A stretch of DNA of 64,000 nt, taken from NCBI RefSeq assembly GCF_014201505.1, contig NZ_JACHEO010000011.1:55683-119682 (forward strand), written 5' to 3'. Numbering within the stretch: the first letter of the stretch is position 1; every line of letters starts with the position of its first letter. This stretch comes from Desulfoprunum benzoelyticum (GTDB lineage: Bacteria > Desulfobacterota > Desulfobulbia > Desulfobulbales > Desulfocapsaceae). The notes beneath the pieces are model-generated. The model was not told where the DNA came from and made no database searches. It worked only from the letters and a program-made list of their open reading frames with translations. Below are positions 46,029 to 55,359 of the stretch, one piece after another. The translations under genes were made by a program, and so were the position numbers.

Positions 46029-46838
46029 ATGGCTAAAATTGATACCGCATTTTTTGATCTCAGCAAATTAGAGGAGATGGCGAACAATGACACGGTCATT
46101 CACCGAATTGATCCAAGGATAAAAGTTTTAGTTGCCTCAATGTTTGTAATTTGCGTTGTTTCATTCCATAAATACACAATTTCCGCTATCTTACCTTTTG
46201 GTCTTTTTCTTATCATTGTGATGGGACTGGCAGAAATTCCGGCTTTTTTTCTGCTGAAAAAAATAGTACTGGTGTCACCTTTTGCTATCATGGTCGGCAT
46301 CTTTAACCCCTTGTTCGATCAGCAACCGATTATGGTTCTGGGAGCAATTACCATCACGGGTGGATGGGTTTCCTTTGTGTCTATCTTGTTGCGTTTTGGT
46401 CTCTGTGTCGGTGCAGTGTTAGTTTTGATTGCTTCTACAGGTTTTAATACGATCTGTTTAGCCATGGTTAAGCTCGGGATGCCGAAGATCTTTGCAGTAC
46501 AGTTGCTGATGCTTTACCGCTATATCTTTGTTTTGATCGAGGAAGGGCTGCGTATGTACCAAGCTATGACCCTCCGCACTTTTCATGGACGAGCTATAGC
46601 TATGAAAACCTATATGCATCTGGCAGGTCAGCTACTACTGAGAACTCTTGATAGAGCTCAACGGATTCACCTTGCTATGCTTTGCCGCGGATTTGATGGA
46701 AATATCCGGATTCGTCAGTCATTACGAATGGCCAGGCTAGACATCTTTTTTCTTGCAGCATGTTTTGCAATTCTTCTACTTATGCGCTGTTATAATATCC
46801 CTGCGATGTTTGGGCGATTGATTACTGGAATAACATAA
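46029..46838 (+). CDS. cbiQ: CbiQ, transmembrane T component of the cobalt ECF transporter
   Basis: A 269-residue integral membrane protein that couples the S component to the ATPase. It begins MAKIDTAFFDLSKLEEMANNDTVIHRIDPRIKVLVASMF, the typical CbiQ opening, with about five helices, and contains the ATPase-coupling motifs RTFHGRAIAMKTY (about 177-189) and LCRGFDGNIRIR (about 215-226, the ARG-type motif). The start at 46029 matches the family; a start nine codons earlier (46002) is possible, as neither has a strong Shine-Dalgarno. cbiO starts on its stop codon (TAATG). Confidence 0.93.
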   Translation: MAKIDTAFFDLSKLEEMANNDTVIHRIDPRIKVLVASMFVICVVSFHKYTISAILPFGLFLIIVMGLAEIPAFFLLKKIVLVSPFAIMVGIFNPLFDQQPIMVLGAITITGGWVSFVSILLRFGLCVGAVLVLIASTGFNTICLAMVKLGMPKIFAVQLLMLYRYIFVLIEEGLRMYQAMTLRTFHGRAIAMKTYMHLAGQLLLRTLDRAQRIHLAMLCRGFDGNIRIRQSLRMARLDIFFLAACFAILLLMRCYNIPAMFGRLITGIT

Positions 46839-47599
46839 TGAGCCATCACATCGTTGAAGTTCAAAATCTTAGCTATACCTATGCAGATGGCACAAAGGCA
46901 GTAGACGGTATCTCATTTCTTATCCACCATGGCGAATCGGTAGCCGTCGTTGGGGCCAATGGTGCAGGGAAGTCGACCTTGCTATTGCACCTGAATGGAT
47001 ATCTGACTCCCCAGAAGGGTAAGGTTCGGATAGGTGATTTTCCGCTTACCAAAAAAACTATAAAGGACATTCGAAAAACAGTGGGAATGGTATTTCAAAA
47101 TTCTGACGACCAGCTCTTTATGCCGACTGTCTACGATGATGTCGCCTTTGGTCCTCTGAACTTGGGGCTGCCAGCAGAAGAAGTAGAGCAACGAGTTCTA
47201 GAAGCGCTTTCCAGAACAAATTCAGAACATCTCAAGGACCGTCCGCCATACAAGCTCTCTGGTGGAGAAAAACGAGCGGTAGCCATTGCAACTGTTCTTG
47301 CTATGAGTCCAGATATTCTTGTTATGGATGAACCAACCTCAAACCTCGACCCCAGAGCTCGCCGTTCTCTTATTGACCTTTTATCTGGTTTTCATCATAC
47401 CAAGATCATCGCTACTCACGATCTCGATATGGTCCTTGACCTCTGCGAGCGTACCATCGTTATCCTGGATGGTAAAATAATGGCCGATGGTCCAACGTTG
47501 GAAATTTTTCAGAACACGGACCTTTTGGTTACCTGCCACCTAGAAAAACCTCTCCGAATGCAGCCTTGCCCAGTATTAAAACCTAAAGTACTCAAATAA
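46838..47599 (+). CDS. cbiO: CbiO, ATPase of the cobalt ECF transporter
   Basis: A 253-residue ABC ATPase. Walker A GANGAGKST (39-47), Q-loop MVFQNSDDQLFMPTVYDDVAFGPLN (about 86-110, strongly typical of ECF ATPases), signature LSGGEKRAVAIA (about 141-152), Walker B ILVMDEPTSNLD (about 161-172) and the H-loop IIATHDLDMVLDL. It completes the CbiM(N)QO transporter, which imports Co2+ for cobalamin synthesis. No CbiL or cobalamin biosynthesis genes follow. Confidence 0.95.
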   Translation: MSHHIVEVQNLSYTYADGTKAVDGISFLIHHGESVAVVGANGAGKSTLLLHLNGYLTPQKGKVRIGDFPLTKKTIKDIRKTVGMVFQNSDDQLFMPTVYDDVAFGPLNLGLPAEEVEQRVLEALSRTNSEHLKDRPPYKLSGGEKRAVAIATVLAMSPDILVMDEPTSNLDPRARRSLIDLLSGFHHTKIIATHDLDMVLDLCERTIVILDGKIMADGPTLEIFQNTDLLVTCHLEKPLRMQPCPVLKPKVLK

Positions 47600-47990
47600 A
47601 TCCGCGTGCCACAAAAAAGTATCTGGCTTTAACCTTCCTTTAATCCTGCCCTTGTTATTTTAAAATCAAAGATGGATCAAGGTTTGCGGATCTGAACATT
47701 GACTTTGCATCTACATTCTTTTGCTATTCTTTCTATTTTTTTGCATTGGCTTGAACTGGCTTTGATTTATTTTCCACCATCGGTGTCAGACTCATACTCG
47801 CCGGCAGGTTGTTATCTGCGCCAACCAAAAAAGTTATTGGGTACGAGACGAGAAGTCTAGAGAACGGGAGTGAGAAGTAGCATCATGACGATGATTAATG
47901 CCCTACCGAGGCAGAGAGGGGAAGTGCAGGAAATAAAAAGAATGTTTTTCGAAAGAGCGGCTCTTATTGTTAAATCTCTTGGAGGCGATT
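47600..47990. other. Spacer before the DUF5666/two-component genes
   Basis: About 390 bp without a convincing gene. It is A+T-rich with pyrimidine runs and must contain the promoter of the next operon; a possible -35 TTGACT near 47699 has no good -10 partner. No terminator hairpin after cbiO could be identified. Confidence 0.4.
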
Positions 47991-48569
47991 ATGAAAACCT
48001 TAATGATGACTTTGGTAATGGGGCTGGTCCTTGGTTGTATGGCTTGGCCGGTATTCAGCAGCGAAGATGATTGCGAGAATGGCAGGCGCATAGTCGATGG
48101 TGAGCGTGATTCTGCAGGGTATCGGAGCAAGATCTACGGTACGGTGGAGAAACTTCCAGAGACCGGACTCGCTGGGATATGGATCGTTAATGGACGAGAA
48201 TTTGTTGTAACAGAGCGAACCCGCCTGGAGCAAAAACATGGGCTAATTGAGCCCGGTGCCTATGTCGAAATCAAAGGTATAAAATTGGATAACACCTTTA
48301 CTGCCGATAAAATAGAAGTCAAAAGAGCAAAAGCCGGTGCTTTCTACGGTGCAACCGAGCAAAAAATCACAGGTAAGGTAGAAAAAATACCAAAAGGGAC
48401 CCTGGGCACCTGGGTTATAGGAGATAAAGAGGTTCTTGTCTTAAAAGACACTGTATTACAAGAAAAAAATGGCAAAGCTACACTTGGATCTCTTGTGGAA
48501 GTGGTTGGTATCAAATCGGGAGAGACCTTTAAGGCCGGCAGGATAGAGACACAACAAGCCATAAAGTAA
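47991..48569 (+). CDS. Exported DUF5666-like protein with two OB-type repeats
   Basis: A 192-residue exported protein. The N-terminus MKTLMMTLVMGLVLGCMAWPVFSS is a signal peptide, perhaps a lipoprotein signal (GC at about 14-15, imperfect lipobox). Two tandem repeats follow: KIYGTVEKLPETGLAGIWIVNGREFVVTERT...VEIKGI (about 46-95) and KITGKVEKIPKGTLGTWVIGDKEVLVLKDT...VEVVGI (about 123-172), the DUF5666 pattern. Such proteins are envelope proteins of unknown function, often beside two-component systems and cytochrome b561 genes, as here. cttggaggcgatt supports the start. Confidence 0.75.
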   Translation: MKTLMMTLVMGLVLGCMAWPVFSSEDDCENGRRIVDGERDSAGYRSKIYGTVEKLPETGLAGIWIVNGREFVVTERTRLEQKHGLIEPGAYVEIKGIKLDNTFTADKIEVKRAKAGAFYGATEQKITGKVEKIPKGTLGTWVIGDKEVLVLKDTVLQEKNGKATLGSLVEVVGIKSGETFKAGRIETQQAIK

Positions 48570-48632
48570 GGGGTGTGTGGGGCAAGGAGGGTTTTGGCCA
48601 TGACGAAAAAGGATATCAAGAGGTGAGACGTT

Positions 48633-49307
48633 ATGAGAATTCTGGTCATTGAAGATGAGAAAAGACTTGCCGCGATTCTAAAGAAGGGGCTTGAGGAGAG
48701 CGGTTTTGTCGTCGATGTGGCCCTTGACGGTGAAGATGGACTCTTTATGGCTAGAACCTATCCGTACGATGCTGTACTCCTCGATATACTTCTTCCAAAG
48801 GTCGATGGACTTACTGTTCTCAAGAAACTCAGGGCCGAAAAGATAGGGGTTCCGGTCCTGATGCTGACGGCAAAGGGTGAGCTTGAGGACAGAGTACGAG
48901 GCTTGAACCTCGGGGCTGATGATTATCTTGTAAAGCCATTTGATTTTTCAGAGCTGTTGGCACGCTTGAATACCGTTATACGAAGAAGCATGGGCAAGGC
49001 GTCTCCCATCATCATTATAGATGATCTGTCCCTAGATATGAGTGCTAAGACTGTCACCAGGTCGGGAAAAGAGATCAATCTTTCCGCCAAAGAATACAAC
49101 CTCCTCGAGTATCTCGCATTGAACAGTGGCCGGGTGGTCGGCAGAACCGAACTGACCGAGCATCTGTATGACACGGAGTTCGACTTAGATAGTAATGTTA
49201 TAGATGTTTACATTAATTACCTTAGAAATAAGATAGATAAGGGCTGTGACAGGCAATTGATTGTGACGGTAAGGGGTGCTGGTTATGTCTTAAAGGGGGA
49301 GCAATGA
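48633..49307 (+). CDS. OmpR/PhoB-family response regulator
   Basis: A 224-residue two-component response regulator. The receiver domain has acidic residues E7-D8, phosphoacceptor D51 (DAVLLDILLPKVDG), the conserved T in MLTAKG and K in YLVKPFD (about 101). The C-terminal winged helix (about 125-222) ends YINYLRNKIDKG...VTVRGAGYVLKG, the OmpR/PhoB type. It is translationally coupled to the histidine kinase by a 4-bp overlap. The target is unknown; likely candidates are its own operon and the neighbouring envelope genes (DUF5666, cytochrome b). Confidence 0.95.
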   Translation: MRILVIEDEKRLAAILKKGLEESGFVVDVALDGEDGLFMARTYPYDAVLLDILLPKVDGLTVLKKLRAEKIGVPVLMLTAKGELEDRVRGLNLGADDYLVKPFDFSELLARLNTVIRRSMGKASPIIIIDDLSLDMSAKTVTRSGKEINLSAKEYNLLEYLALNSGRVVGRTELTEHLYDTEFDLDSNVIDVYINYLRNKIDKGCDRQLIVTVRGAGYVLKGEQ

Positions 49308-50707
49308 TCTGGTTGAAATCGATTAAGGGTAGACTTTTTGGGTGGTCTTTCTCCTTCATCGCTACCATGCTCCTAGCCATGGGGGTATTTTTGTATAATG
49401 AAGTTGAAGAGATAATACTGGAATCCGTCGACAAGGCTCTCCATTCAAAAGAACAACTCATCACTGGGCTTTTACACGAAGAGAACAACAACATTGAGAT
49501 TGAGCTTTCGGAAATCATGCTCGGTGAATATTCCCTACCGAGATCCGGCCATTACTATAAAGTACTGATGAACGGCCTTCTCCTGGCTGCCTCTCCTTCC
49601 ATAGTGGAGGATGATTTTGACCTGGCATCTGGGAGTATTGTTTCCTCGGATGCTGAGAAGAGCCAAGAAATCTATATGGCCACAGGGCCCGACAAAGAAC
49701 CGATCAGAACTCTTCACCATAGTTTTAGGACCTACGGTCGGTCCTTTGACATATTTGTCGCCGAAAGTATCAGGGAACATGTTGGGATGATACATACCTT
49801 CCGGAACTTTTTGATGATAATTATCCCCGCAAGTATTCTGATCGTTTGCCTTGTGAACAGATGGATAATAACACGCTCCCTGCTGCCTCTGGATGTCTTT
49901 GCGACATCAATCAGTAAGATCACTCACAGGAGTCTGGACAACAGACTAGGGGTAAAGACTGAAGTTCAGGAGTTGGATGGGCTTGCGGAGTCGTTCAACG
50001 ATATGTTGAGCAGACTGCAGAGGGCGTTTGAATCGGAGAGGAGGCTGGTGTCCGATGCCTCCCATGAGCTCAAGACACCTGTGTCGGTTATCAAGGCCCA
50101 TTGCGATGTGCTTCTTCTTAATGATCGCAGCAAAGAAGAGTACCGTGAAGCTCTAATGACGATCCAAGACGTCTCTGCCAATATGGGCAGGCTCATAAAC
50201 GACTTGCTTTCGCTTGCACGACTCGATGCTGGGGCACTGTCAACGTCCACCTCGAGAGATGTCTCCTTGAAAACCTGTATACATAATGCTCTTAGGTTGG
50301 TTCAACCTCTCGCTGAGCAGAGGGCCGTCAGTGTCAGGGTATCTTCTTCGAATGATCTTTTACTGCAGGGTGACGGCGACAGGCTGACGGAAGCCTTGCT
50401 CAATCTGATCGAGAACGCGGTGAGGTATAACAAAGAGAACGGTGTGGTGGATGTCTCCTACATTCAAAAAAACGGAGCAGTGCATGTTATGGTTTCGGAT
50501 ACTGGAATTGGCATCGCCGAAGAAGACAGGAACCGAATATTCGACCGCTTTTACAGGTCTGACGCCGTCAGAAATAGCGACGGAACTGGTCTTGGCCTCA
50601 ATATTGTCAAGTTAATAGTTGAAGGCCACCATGGAACGATCATGGTGGACAGTACAGTGGGTCAGGGCAGCCGTTTTTCGATTACCCTTCCTCTGTCGGC
50701 GTCGTGA
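49304..50707 (+). CDS. Membrane sensor histidine kinase
   Basis: A 467-residue sensor kinase. Membrane helices at about 12-30 and 163-185 flank a periplasmic sensor domain of about 130 residues without a recognised fold. A HAMP linker is followed by the H-box SDASHELKTPVSVIKAH (phospho-histidine about 257), N-box NLIENAVRYNKENG (about 366), G1 DTGIGIAEEDRNRIFDRFYRSD and G2 GTGLGLNIVKLIVEGHHG. It is the partner of the preceding regulator. Similar pairs respond to metals or envelope stress, which would fit the cargo, but the signal cannot be read from the sequence. Confidence 0.95.
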   Translation: MIWLKSIKGRLFGWSFSFIATMLLAMGVFLYNEVEEIILESVDKALHSKEQLITGLLHEENNNIEIELSEIMLGEYSLPRSGHYYKVLMNGLLLAASPSIVEDDFDLASGSIVSSDAEKSQEIYMATGPDKEPIRTLHHSFRTYGRSFDIFVAESIREHVGMIHTFRNFLMIIIPASILIVCLVNRWIITRSLLPLDVFATSISKITHRSLDNRLGVKTEVQELDGLAESFNDMLSRLQRAFESERRLVSDASHELKTPVSVIKAHCDVLLLNDRSKEEYREALMTIQDVSANMGRLINDLLSLARLDAGALSTSTSRDVSLKTCIHNALRLVQPLAEQRAVSVRVSSSNDLLLQGDGDRLTEALLNLIENAVRYNKENGVVDVSYIQKNGAVHVMVSDTGIGIAEEDRNRIFDRFYRSDAVRNSDGTGLGLNIVKLIVEGHHGTIMVDSTVGQGSRFSITLPLSAS

Positions 50708-50927
50708 TAATCCTCTTGAGAGCGTTTATCCGAAAATTATTGATGTGTTGCCTTGCGATCGATTTCTGCTAGCCACCGACGGTTTGCTCGATACGGTTTC
50801 CTATAAAAAAATTGAGTCGACCAAAAGTGAAGAATCTCATCCTGAAGCGACAGCTAGCCGGCTGTTATCGACAGTAACGGATAGGGTGAACAAAACGACA
50901 CAATATTATTTCTGGAGAAAGAAATGA
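50708..50927 (+). pseudogene. Possible remnant of a PP2C-type phosphatase C-terminus
   Basis: In the frame ending at 50927 the translation after the kinase stop reads IIDVLPCDRFLLATDGLLDTVS..., which matches the late PP2C motif (GDRFLLxxDGLxDxVS). It continues with a helix like the PP2C end, but the DN-x-T motif is replaced by NKTTQYY. There is no start codon or upstream part of the enzyme. It is best seen as a fragment left by a deletion between the kinase and the cytochrome gene, whose start it overlaps. Confidence 0.35.
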
Positions 50928-51589
50928 ACGAAAAAAAACAGGTAGTCGTATGGGACTCGTTTATACGAGTTTTTCACTGGTCATTGTTGCTGCTCTTCTT
51001 TGTGGCATATCTTACTGGAGATGATAAAGGACCTCTTCATCGTTATGTTGGTTATGCAGTCCTGTTGCTAGTGATAGCCAGAATATTTTGGGGTTTTTGG
51101 GGTACAAAACATGCTCTTTTCAGTGATTTTATATGTTCTCCTGCAAAGGGTCTGAACTACCTGAAAGAACTTGTGACCGGCAAACCAACACACTATATCG
51201 GTCACAATCCCGCAGCTGCCTGGATGATTCTCTTGTTACTTGCAAGCAGCATAATAGTCTGTCTGACTGGTTATGCGGCGCACACGACCAAGAGAGGACT
51301 GAATTCAATAGGTTCCGGTAATACAATCTCGATTGTTGGAAACGCCTACGCCGATGACGACAAAAATGAGCGGCATGAAGATAAACATAAAGAACGTGAA
51401 AGGCATAGCGATAGAGAAAATGATGATGAGAGCGACAGCGTCTGGAGCGACATTCATGAAATATCAGCACAATTCATGCTGATTTTGATTTGTTTACACA
51501 TTGTTGGAGTTGCTGTCTCAAGTAAAGTGCATAACGAAAACCTGGTGAAAGGAATCATTACAGGAAAAAAAGATATAACAACCGAATAG
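50924..51589 (+). CDS. Cytochrome b561-like membrane protein with His-rich insertion
   Basis: A 221-residue four-helix cytochrome b. VVVWDSFIRVFHWSLLLLFFVAYLTG (haem histidine in FHW, about 18), HRYVGYAVLLLVIARIFWGFWG (histidine about 39), AAAWMILLLLASSIIVCLTGYAAH and DIHEISAQFMLILICLHIVGVAVSS carry the paired histidines expected for two b haems. Between helices 3 and 4 is an unusual acidic/basic, histidine-rich stretch (about 141-170, KNERHEDKHKERERHSD...) that could bind metal. Such proteins move electrons between the quinol pool and soluble or periplasmic partners. The gene starts as ATGA on the phosphatase-like remnant. Confidence 0.85.
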   Translation: MNEKKQVVVWDSFIRVFHWSLLLLFFVAYLTGDDKGPLHRYVGYAVLLLVIARIFWGFWGTKHALFSDFICSPAKGLNYLKELVTGKPTHYIGHNPAAAWMILLLLASSIIVCLTGYAAHTTKRGLNSIGSGNTISIVGNAYADDDKNERHEDKHKERERHSDRENDDESDSVWSDIHEISAQFMLILICLHIVGVAVSSKVHNENLVKGIITGKKDITTE

Positions 51590-51650
51590 CTGTTCAACTA
51601 GAAATTTCATCAACCAAATATCACCTGGCACAAAAAGGAAGGGTATATAA

Positions 51651-52007
51651 GTGAACCAATCAGAGTTACAAAAAGCATTTAATAATTTTAAGGCCAATGA
51701 TCAACTTAAGAAAAAGCTCAAAATATTTTTCACCATTGGTTGCCTCGGTATGGTGCTGGTGGGTGGTCTCATCCTTTGGGCAGGTGTCGCGACCGTTCAG
51801 CAGGTGGCAAAGATTGGAAGTAATGTAAACGTCCAGGAGCAGGTGGAAAATCTCAAAGGGGGCATTCCAAAAATTCCAGCCATTGTTAAGGTTGGTTGCT
51901 GGGAAAAAGTGCAGAGTCTGATGAGTATACAGGTTTGGCTTGAGACTCCTCTTGGTGAGAATATCACGACTTTACAGAATGCGTGCTTTGGAACGGATAG
52001 CAAATAA
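51651..52007 (+). CDS. Hypothetical small membrane protein
   Basis: A 118-residue protein starting with GTG (aaggaagggtatata upstream). A cytoplasmic charged N-terminus of about 22 residues is followed by one membrane helix (IFFTIGCLGMVLVGGLILWAGVATV, about 26-50) and an exported domain with two cysteines (GCWEKVQSL and QNACFG) that may form a disulfide. No family recognised. It lies between the cytochrome b and P-type ATPase genes, 8 bp before the latter, and is probably cotranscribed with both. Confidence 0.65.
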   Translation: MNQSELQKAFNNFKANDQLKKKLKIFFTIGCLGMVLVGGLILWAGVATVQQVAKIGSNVNVQEQVENLKGGIPKIPAIVKVGCWEKVQSLMSIQVWLETPLGENITTLQNACFGTDSK

Positions 52008-52014
52008 ATACCCC

Positions 52015-54570
52015 ATGAATGTCAACACTCAACCAGGTATGTCTTTGGGCCTCAGCGAAACTCAGGCCCAAGCAAAAATTGCCAGGGAAGGATTTAATGA
52101 ACTCCCTTCTTCCAAGCCCAGGAATCTTTTTGCAATCGCCTTGGGAGTAGTTCGGGAACCTATGTTCCTGCTGCTGGTGGCCTGCGGAACACTGTATCTG
52201 ATCCTGGGCGACCTGCAGGAAGGGGTCATGCTGTTAGGTTTTGTCTTCGTGATAATGGGGATAGAACTCTACCAGGAAAAAAAGACTGAGAAGGCTTTAG
52301 ATGCCCTGAAGGATCTGGCGAGCCCCCGAGCCCTCGTTATTCGCGATGGAAGCGAAAAGAGAATTGCCGGGAGAGAAGTGGTAACCGATGATATAATTAT
52401 CCTCCAGGAAGGAGACAGGGTGCCGGCGGATGCCACTGTTCTGACATCCGTTAATCTCTTGGCAGATGAATCCTTACTTACCGGAGAATCAGTGCCGGTT
52501 CGAAAAAACGAATGGGACTCGCATTTAGAAAAAACGCATCCCGGTGGTGATGATCTCCCTTTTGTCTATTCCGGCTCCTTGATTGTTCAGGGCAATGGCA
52601 TGGCAAAGGTGACCGCTACCGGCATGAATACAGAAATCGGCCGCATCGGCAAAGCCCTGGAATCGGTAATGCCAGAGGACACTAAACTTAAGCGTGAAAT
52701 GGGTTCGCTGATCAAGAAACTGGCGCTTATCGGGATTTTTCTTTGTCTCCTGGTGATCGCGGTCTACACCATATCCCGAGGCGATTTACTCAAAGGCTTT
52801 CTTGCGGGTCTGACCCTTGCCATGGCCATGTTGCCCGAGGAATTTCCTGTTGTCCTTGCTGTGTTTATGGCACTTGGTGCCTGGCGTATGTCGAAACAGA
52901 GAGTCTTGACCAGAAGACCTGCAGCTATTGAAACTCTTGGCTCCGCGACGGTGTTGTGTTCAGACAAAACAGGGACCCTCACCCAAAACAAAATGACCGT
53001 TGCCTGGTTGTATAACGGTTCGGAGTTCTTCTCACTGGCGGACGACAAAAGCTTCCCGGGAAATTTCCATGAAATTTTCGAATACGGCATGCTTTCGAGC
53101 CAGACCAATCCCTTTGACCCTATGGAAAAAGCCATCTTAAAGATGAGTGAGTTGCATCTTAATGGAACCGACCATATCCATACCGACTGGGAGATGTTGA
53201 AAGAATATCCTCTTTCAAAGGATTTACTGGCCATGTCGAGAGTGTTTCGGCAGACGGGGAAAGACGAAAAAACCATTGCGGCAAAAGGTGCTCCTGAGGC
53301 AATTTTTGATCTATGTCACCTGGATGAGCAACAACAGCGGGAATTGGCGTCCGCCGTCGAACATCTCGCCGAGAAGGGGTTGCGGGTCCTTGGCGTTGGC
53401 AAGGCAAGAATCGAATCATCAGACTTACCTGATATTCAACATGATTTTGATTTTGAATTTGTGGGTCTGATCGGGTTATCCGATCCTATCCGGCCAAATG
53501 TGTCGGAAGCAGTCGCAGAATGTCACCGGGCAGGCATCAGGGTAATTATGATTACCGGGGATTATCCTATAACGGCAATGAATATTGCCAAAGAAATAGG
53601 CCTGCAAAACCACGAAGTCTGCATTACCGGTCAAGAACTGCAGGTGATGTCCGAGACTGAGTTGTGCGAAAAAATTCAACATATTAATGTGTTTGCCAGG
53701 GTTGTACCAGAACAGAAACTGAAAATTGTTAACGCGCTCAAGAAAAACAATGAAATTGTCGCCATGACAGGAGATGGCGTCAATGATGCTCCCGCGCTAA
53801 AGGCTGCCAATATTGGCATTGCCATGGGAGAAAAAGGCACCGATGTCGCGCGGGAGGCCTCTTCCTTGGTGCTGATGGATGACAACTTCGCCTCTATCGT
53901 TGGTGCCGTAAGGATGGGACGGCGAATTTTCGATAATCTCCAGAAAGCACTGGGGTACATATTTGCAATCCATGTACCTATTGCCGGACTTTCACTTATC
54001 CCTATATTTTTTGCCGATTTACCATTGATCCTCTGGCCTGTTCATATTGTGTTCATGGAACTGATAATAGACCCTGCCTGTTCCATAATTTTTGAGGCGG
54101 AAAAGGAAGAGGCCAACGTCATGTCCAGGCCACCGGCAAAATTTGATGAACCCTTTTTCGGAGGACGGAAGATTCTTCTCAGCTGTCTGCAGGGGGTTGG
54201 TGTACTTATCATTGTCATGGCGATTTATGGACTTGGCTTGTCTCAGGGGTATTCAGAAAAAGAGGTCAGAACCTTCTGTTTCATCACCCTTATATCCTCG
54301 AACATTGCCGTAATATTGTCCAACCGGTCCTGGACGAGAAATATTTTCCAGATCCTGAATACTCCTAACCCAACCGTAAAATGGGTAGTCGGCGGCGCGA
54401 TACTTTTCCTCGCACTGGTATTAAATATCCCATTTCTGACGGGAATATTCCTTTTTGAAAAGGTGGATTTGCTGGAGATCAGCATCTGCGCTGCAGCAGG
54501 TTTATTGAGTATTACGGGCTTTGAGATTTTTAAACTGGTAGCCAACCGTTCCAAAAGAGAGTTATGGTAA
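52015..54570 (+). CDS. P2-type cation-transporting ATPase
   Basis: An 851-residue P-type ATPase. The N-terminal cation-ATPase segment is GLSETQAQAKIAREGFNELP, the actuator motif LLTGESVPV (about 153-161), TM4 AMAMLPEEFPVV (about 271-282), phosphorylation site DKTGTLTQNKMTV (about 316-328), nucleotide site AAKGAPE, hinge MTGDGVNDAPALKAA (about 583-597), then a C-terminal helix bundle. The PEEFP sequence in TM4 differs from the PEGLP of calcium and Na/K pumps, so the ion (Ca2+, Mn2+, Na+ or other) is uncertain. No heavy-metal CPC motif or N-terminal metal-binding domain is present. The ATG at 52015 fits the family better than the earlier start at 51940. Confidence 0.9.
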   Translation: MNVNTQPGMSLGLSETQAQAKIAREGFNELPSSKPRNLFAIALGVVREPMFLLLVACGTLYLILGDLQEGVMLLGFVFVIMGIELYQEKKTEKALDALKDLASPRALVIRDGSEKRIAGREVVTDDIIILQEGDRVPADATVLTSVNLLADESLLTGESVPVRKNEWDSHLEKTHPGGDDLPFVYSGSLIVQGNGMAKVTATGMNTEIGRIGKALESVMPEDTKLKREMGSLIKKLALIGIFLCLLVIAVYTISRGDLLKGFLAGLTLAMAMLPEEFPVVLAVFMALGAWRMSKQRVLTRRPAAIETLGSATVLCSDKTGTLTQNKMTVAWLYNGSEFFSLADDKSFPGNFHEIFEYGMLSSQTNPFDPMEKAILKMSELHLNGTDHIHTDWEMLKEYPLSKDLLAMSRVFRQTGKDEKTIAAKGAPEAIFDLCHLDEQQQRELASAVEHLAEKGLRVLGVGKARIESSDLPDIQHDFDFEFVGLIGLSDPIRPNVSEAVAECHRAGIRVIMITGDYPITAMNIAKEIGLQNHEVCITGQELQVMSETELCEKIQHINVFARVVPEQKLKIVNALKKNNEIVAMTGDGVNDAPALKAANIGIAMGEKGTDVAREASSLVLMDDNFASIVGAVRMGRRIFDNLQKALGYIFAIHVPIAGLSLIPIFFADLPLILWPVHIVFMELIIDPACSIIFEAEKEEANVMSRPPAKFDEPFFGGRKILLSCLQGVGVLIIVMAIYGLGLSQGYSEKEVRTFCFITLISSNIAVILSNRSWTRNIFQILNTPNPTVKWVVGGAILFLALVLNIPFLTGIFLFEKVDLLEISICAAAGLLSITGFEIFKLVANRSKRELW

Positions 54571-55355
54571 GCAATGAAATCAGCTACAGATTGGACGAAT
54601 TTGTAATTATAGAGCACAGTAGCGTCGTACTGACCTGGGTAAAGCATATGCCATTTGGCGGCCAGCGCAGCGGGCAATGCCATCGCCTTGACAATATACT
54701 TGTAATGCTTCCCTGGGACCATGAAGGACCAGGTTACCTGAAATGGGAATTTCATGAATATTCTATGCAATTGCCCAGATGGACCAAGACACATTATTAC
54801 TGTTTTGCTTCCTCTCTTTGTCAAGTAGGCATTGCCCAAGGTCTTTCTACCGAGGAAATAAGGCAGATAGCTGGTGGCGAAAGCAGTCATGAACTTGTCA
54901 AAGTGCCAGAGTCAGGTTCTTTCCAACTTGGTCGATACAAAATCACCATCCATAGAAGTAACTTCATTTCTTGGCTAACTATAGGAGGATTAAATAAAAC
55001 GATAGGCGGAACATGTTTTATCGAATCCGATATTATTTTTTTAGGTCCTCAAGAAAATGAATCTGAAACAAAACAGAGGCGACTCTTTTTTGCCGAACTC
55101 AAGTTGCTTCCCTTGTGGGATAAAACTGTTGCATGGGGGCACGCTGGATCTCTTAAAATTTGTGAGAAGTTCAAAAATCAATCGCCTTCATATTCTGCTC
55201 CCTGGAATCCTGAACCTAAAAAGATCTCTATCAAGGACAATCTCATTTTTTTGCAGAGTGAAGGATCGAGCGAAGAAAAGTTCAGAGAAATCAAAGAATC
55301 AGGCATTGACTGGTTAAAAAATATATGGACTCGTGTTTACCGAGTAGTCTGGTGA
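54564..55355 (+). CDS. Hypothetical protein between P-type ATPase and phosphoesterase genes
   Basis: A 263-residue protein of no family I recognise. It starts within the last 7 bases of the P-type ATPase gene, so it is translationally coupled to it. No signal peptide or membrane helix is evident; there are several cysteines (QRSGQCHR, YYCFASSLCQVG, GGTCFIE, SLKICEKF) without a clear metal motif. The second half is rich in strands. The close coupling suggests it serves the ATPase or the following membrane phosphoesterase; this is inference only. Confidence 0.6.
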   Translation: MVSNEISYRLDEFVIIEHSSVVLTWVKHMPFGGQRSGQCHRLDNILVMLPWDHEGPGYLKWEFHEYSMQLPRWTKTHYYCFASSLCQVGIAQGLSTEEIRQIAGGESSHELVKVPESGSFQLGRYKITIHRSNFISWLTIGGLNKTIGGTCFIESDIIFLGPQENESETKQRRLFFAELKLLPLWDKTVAWGHAGSLKICEKFKNQSPSYSAPWNPEPKKISIKDNLIFLQSEGSSEEKFREIKESGIDWLKNIWTRVYRVVW

Positions 55356-55359
55356 CCCA

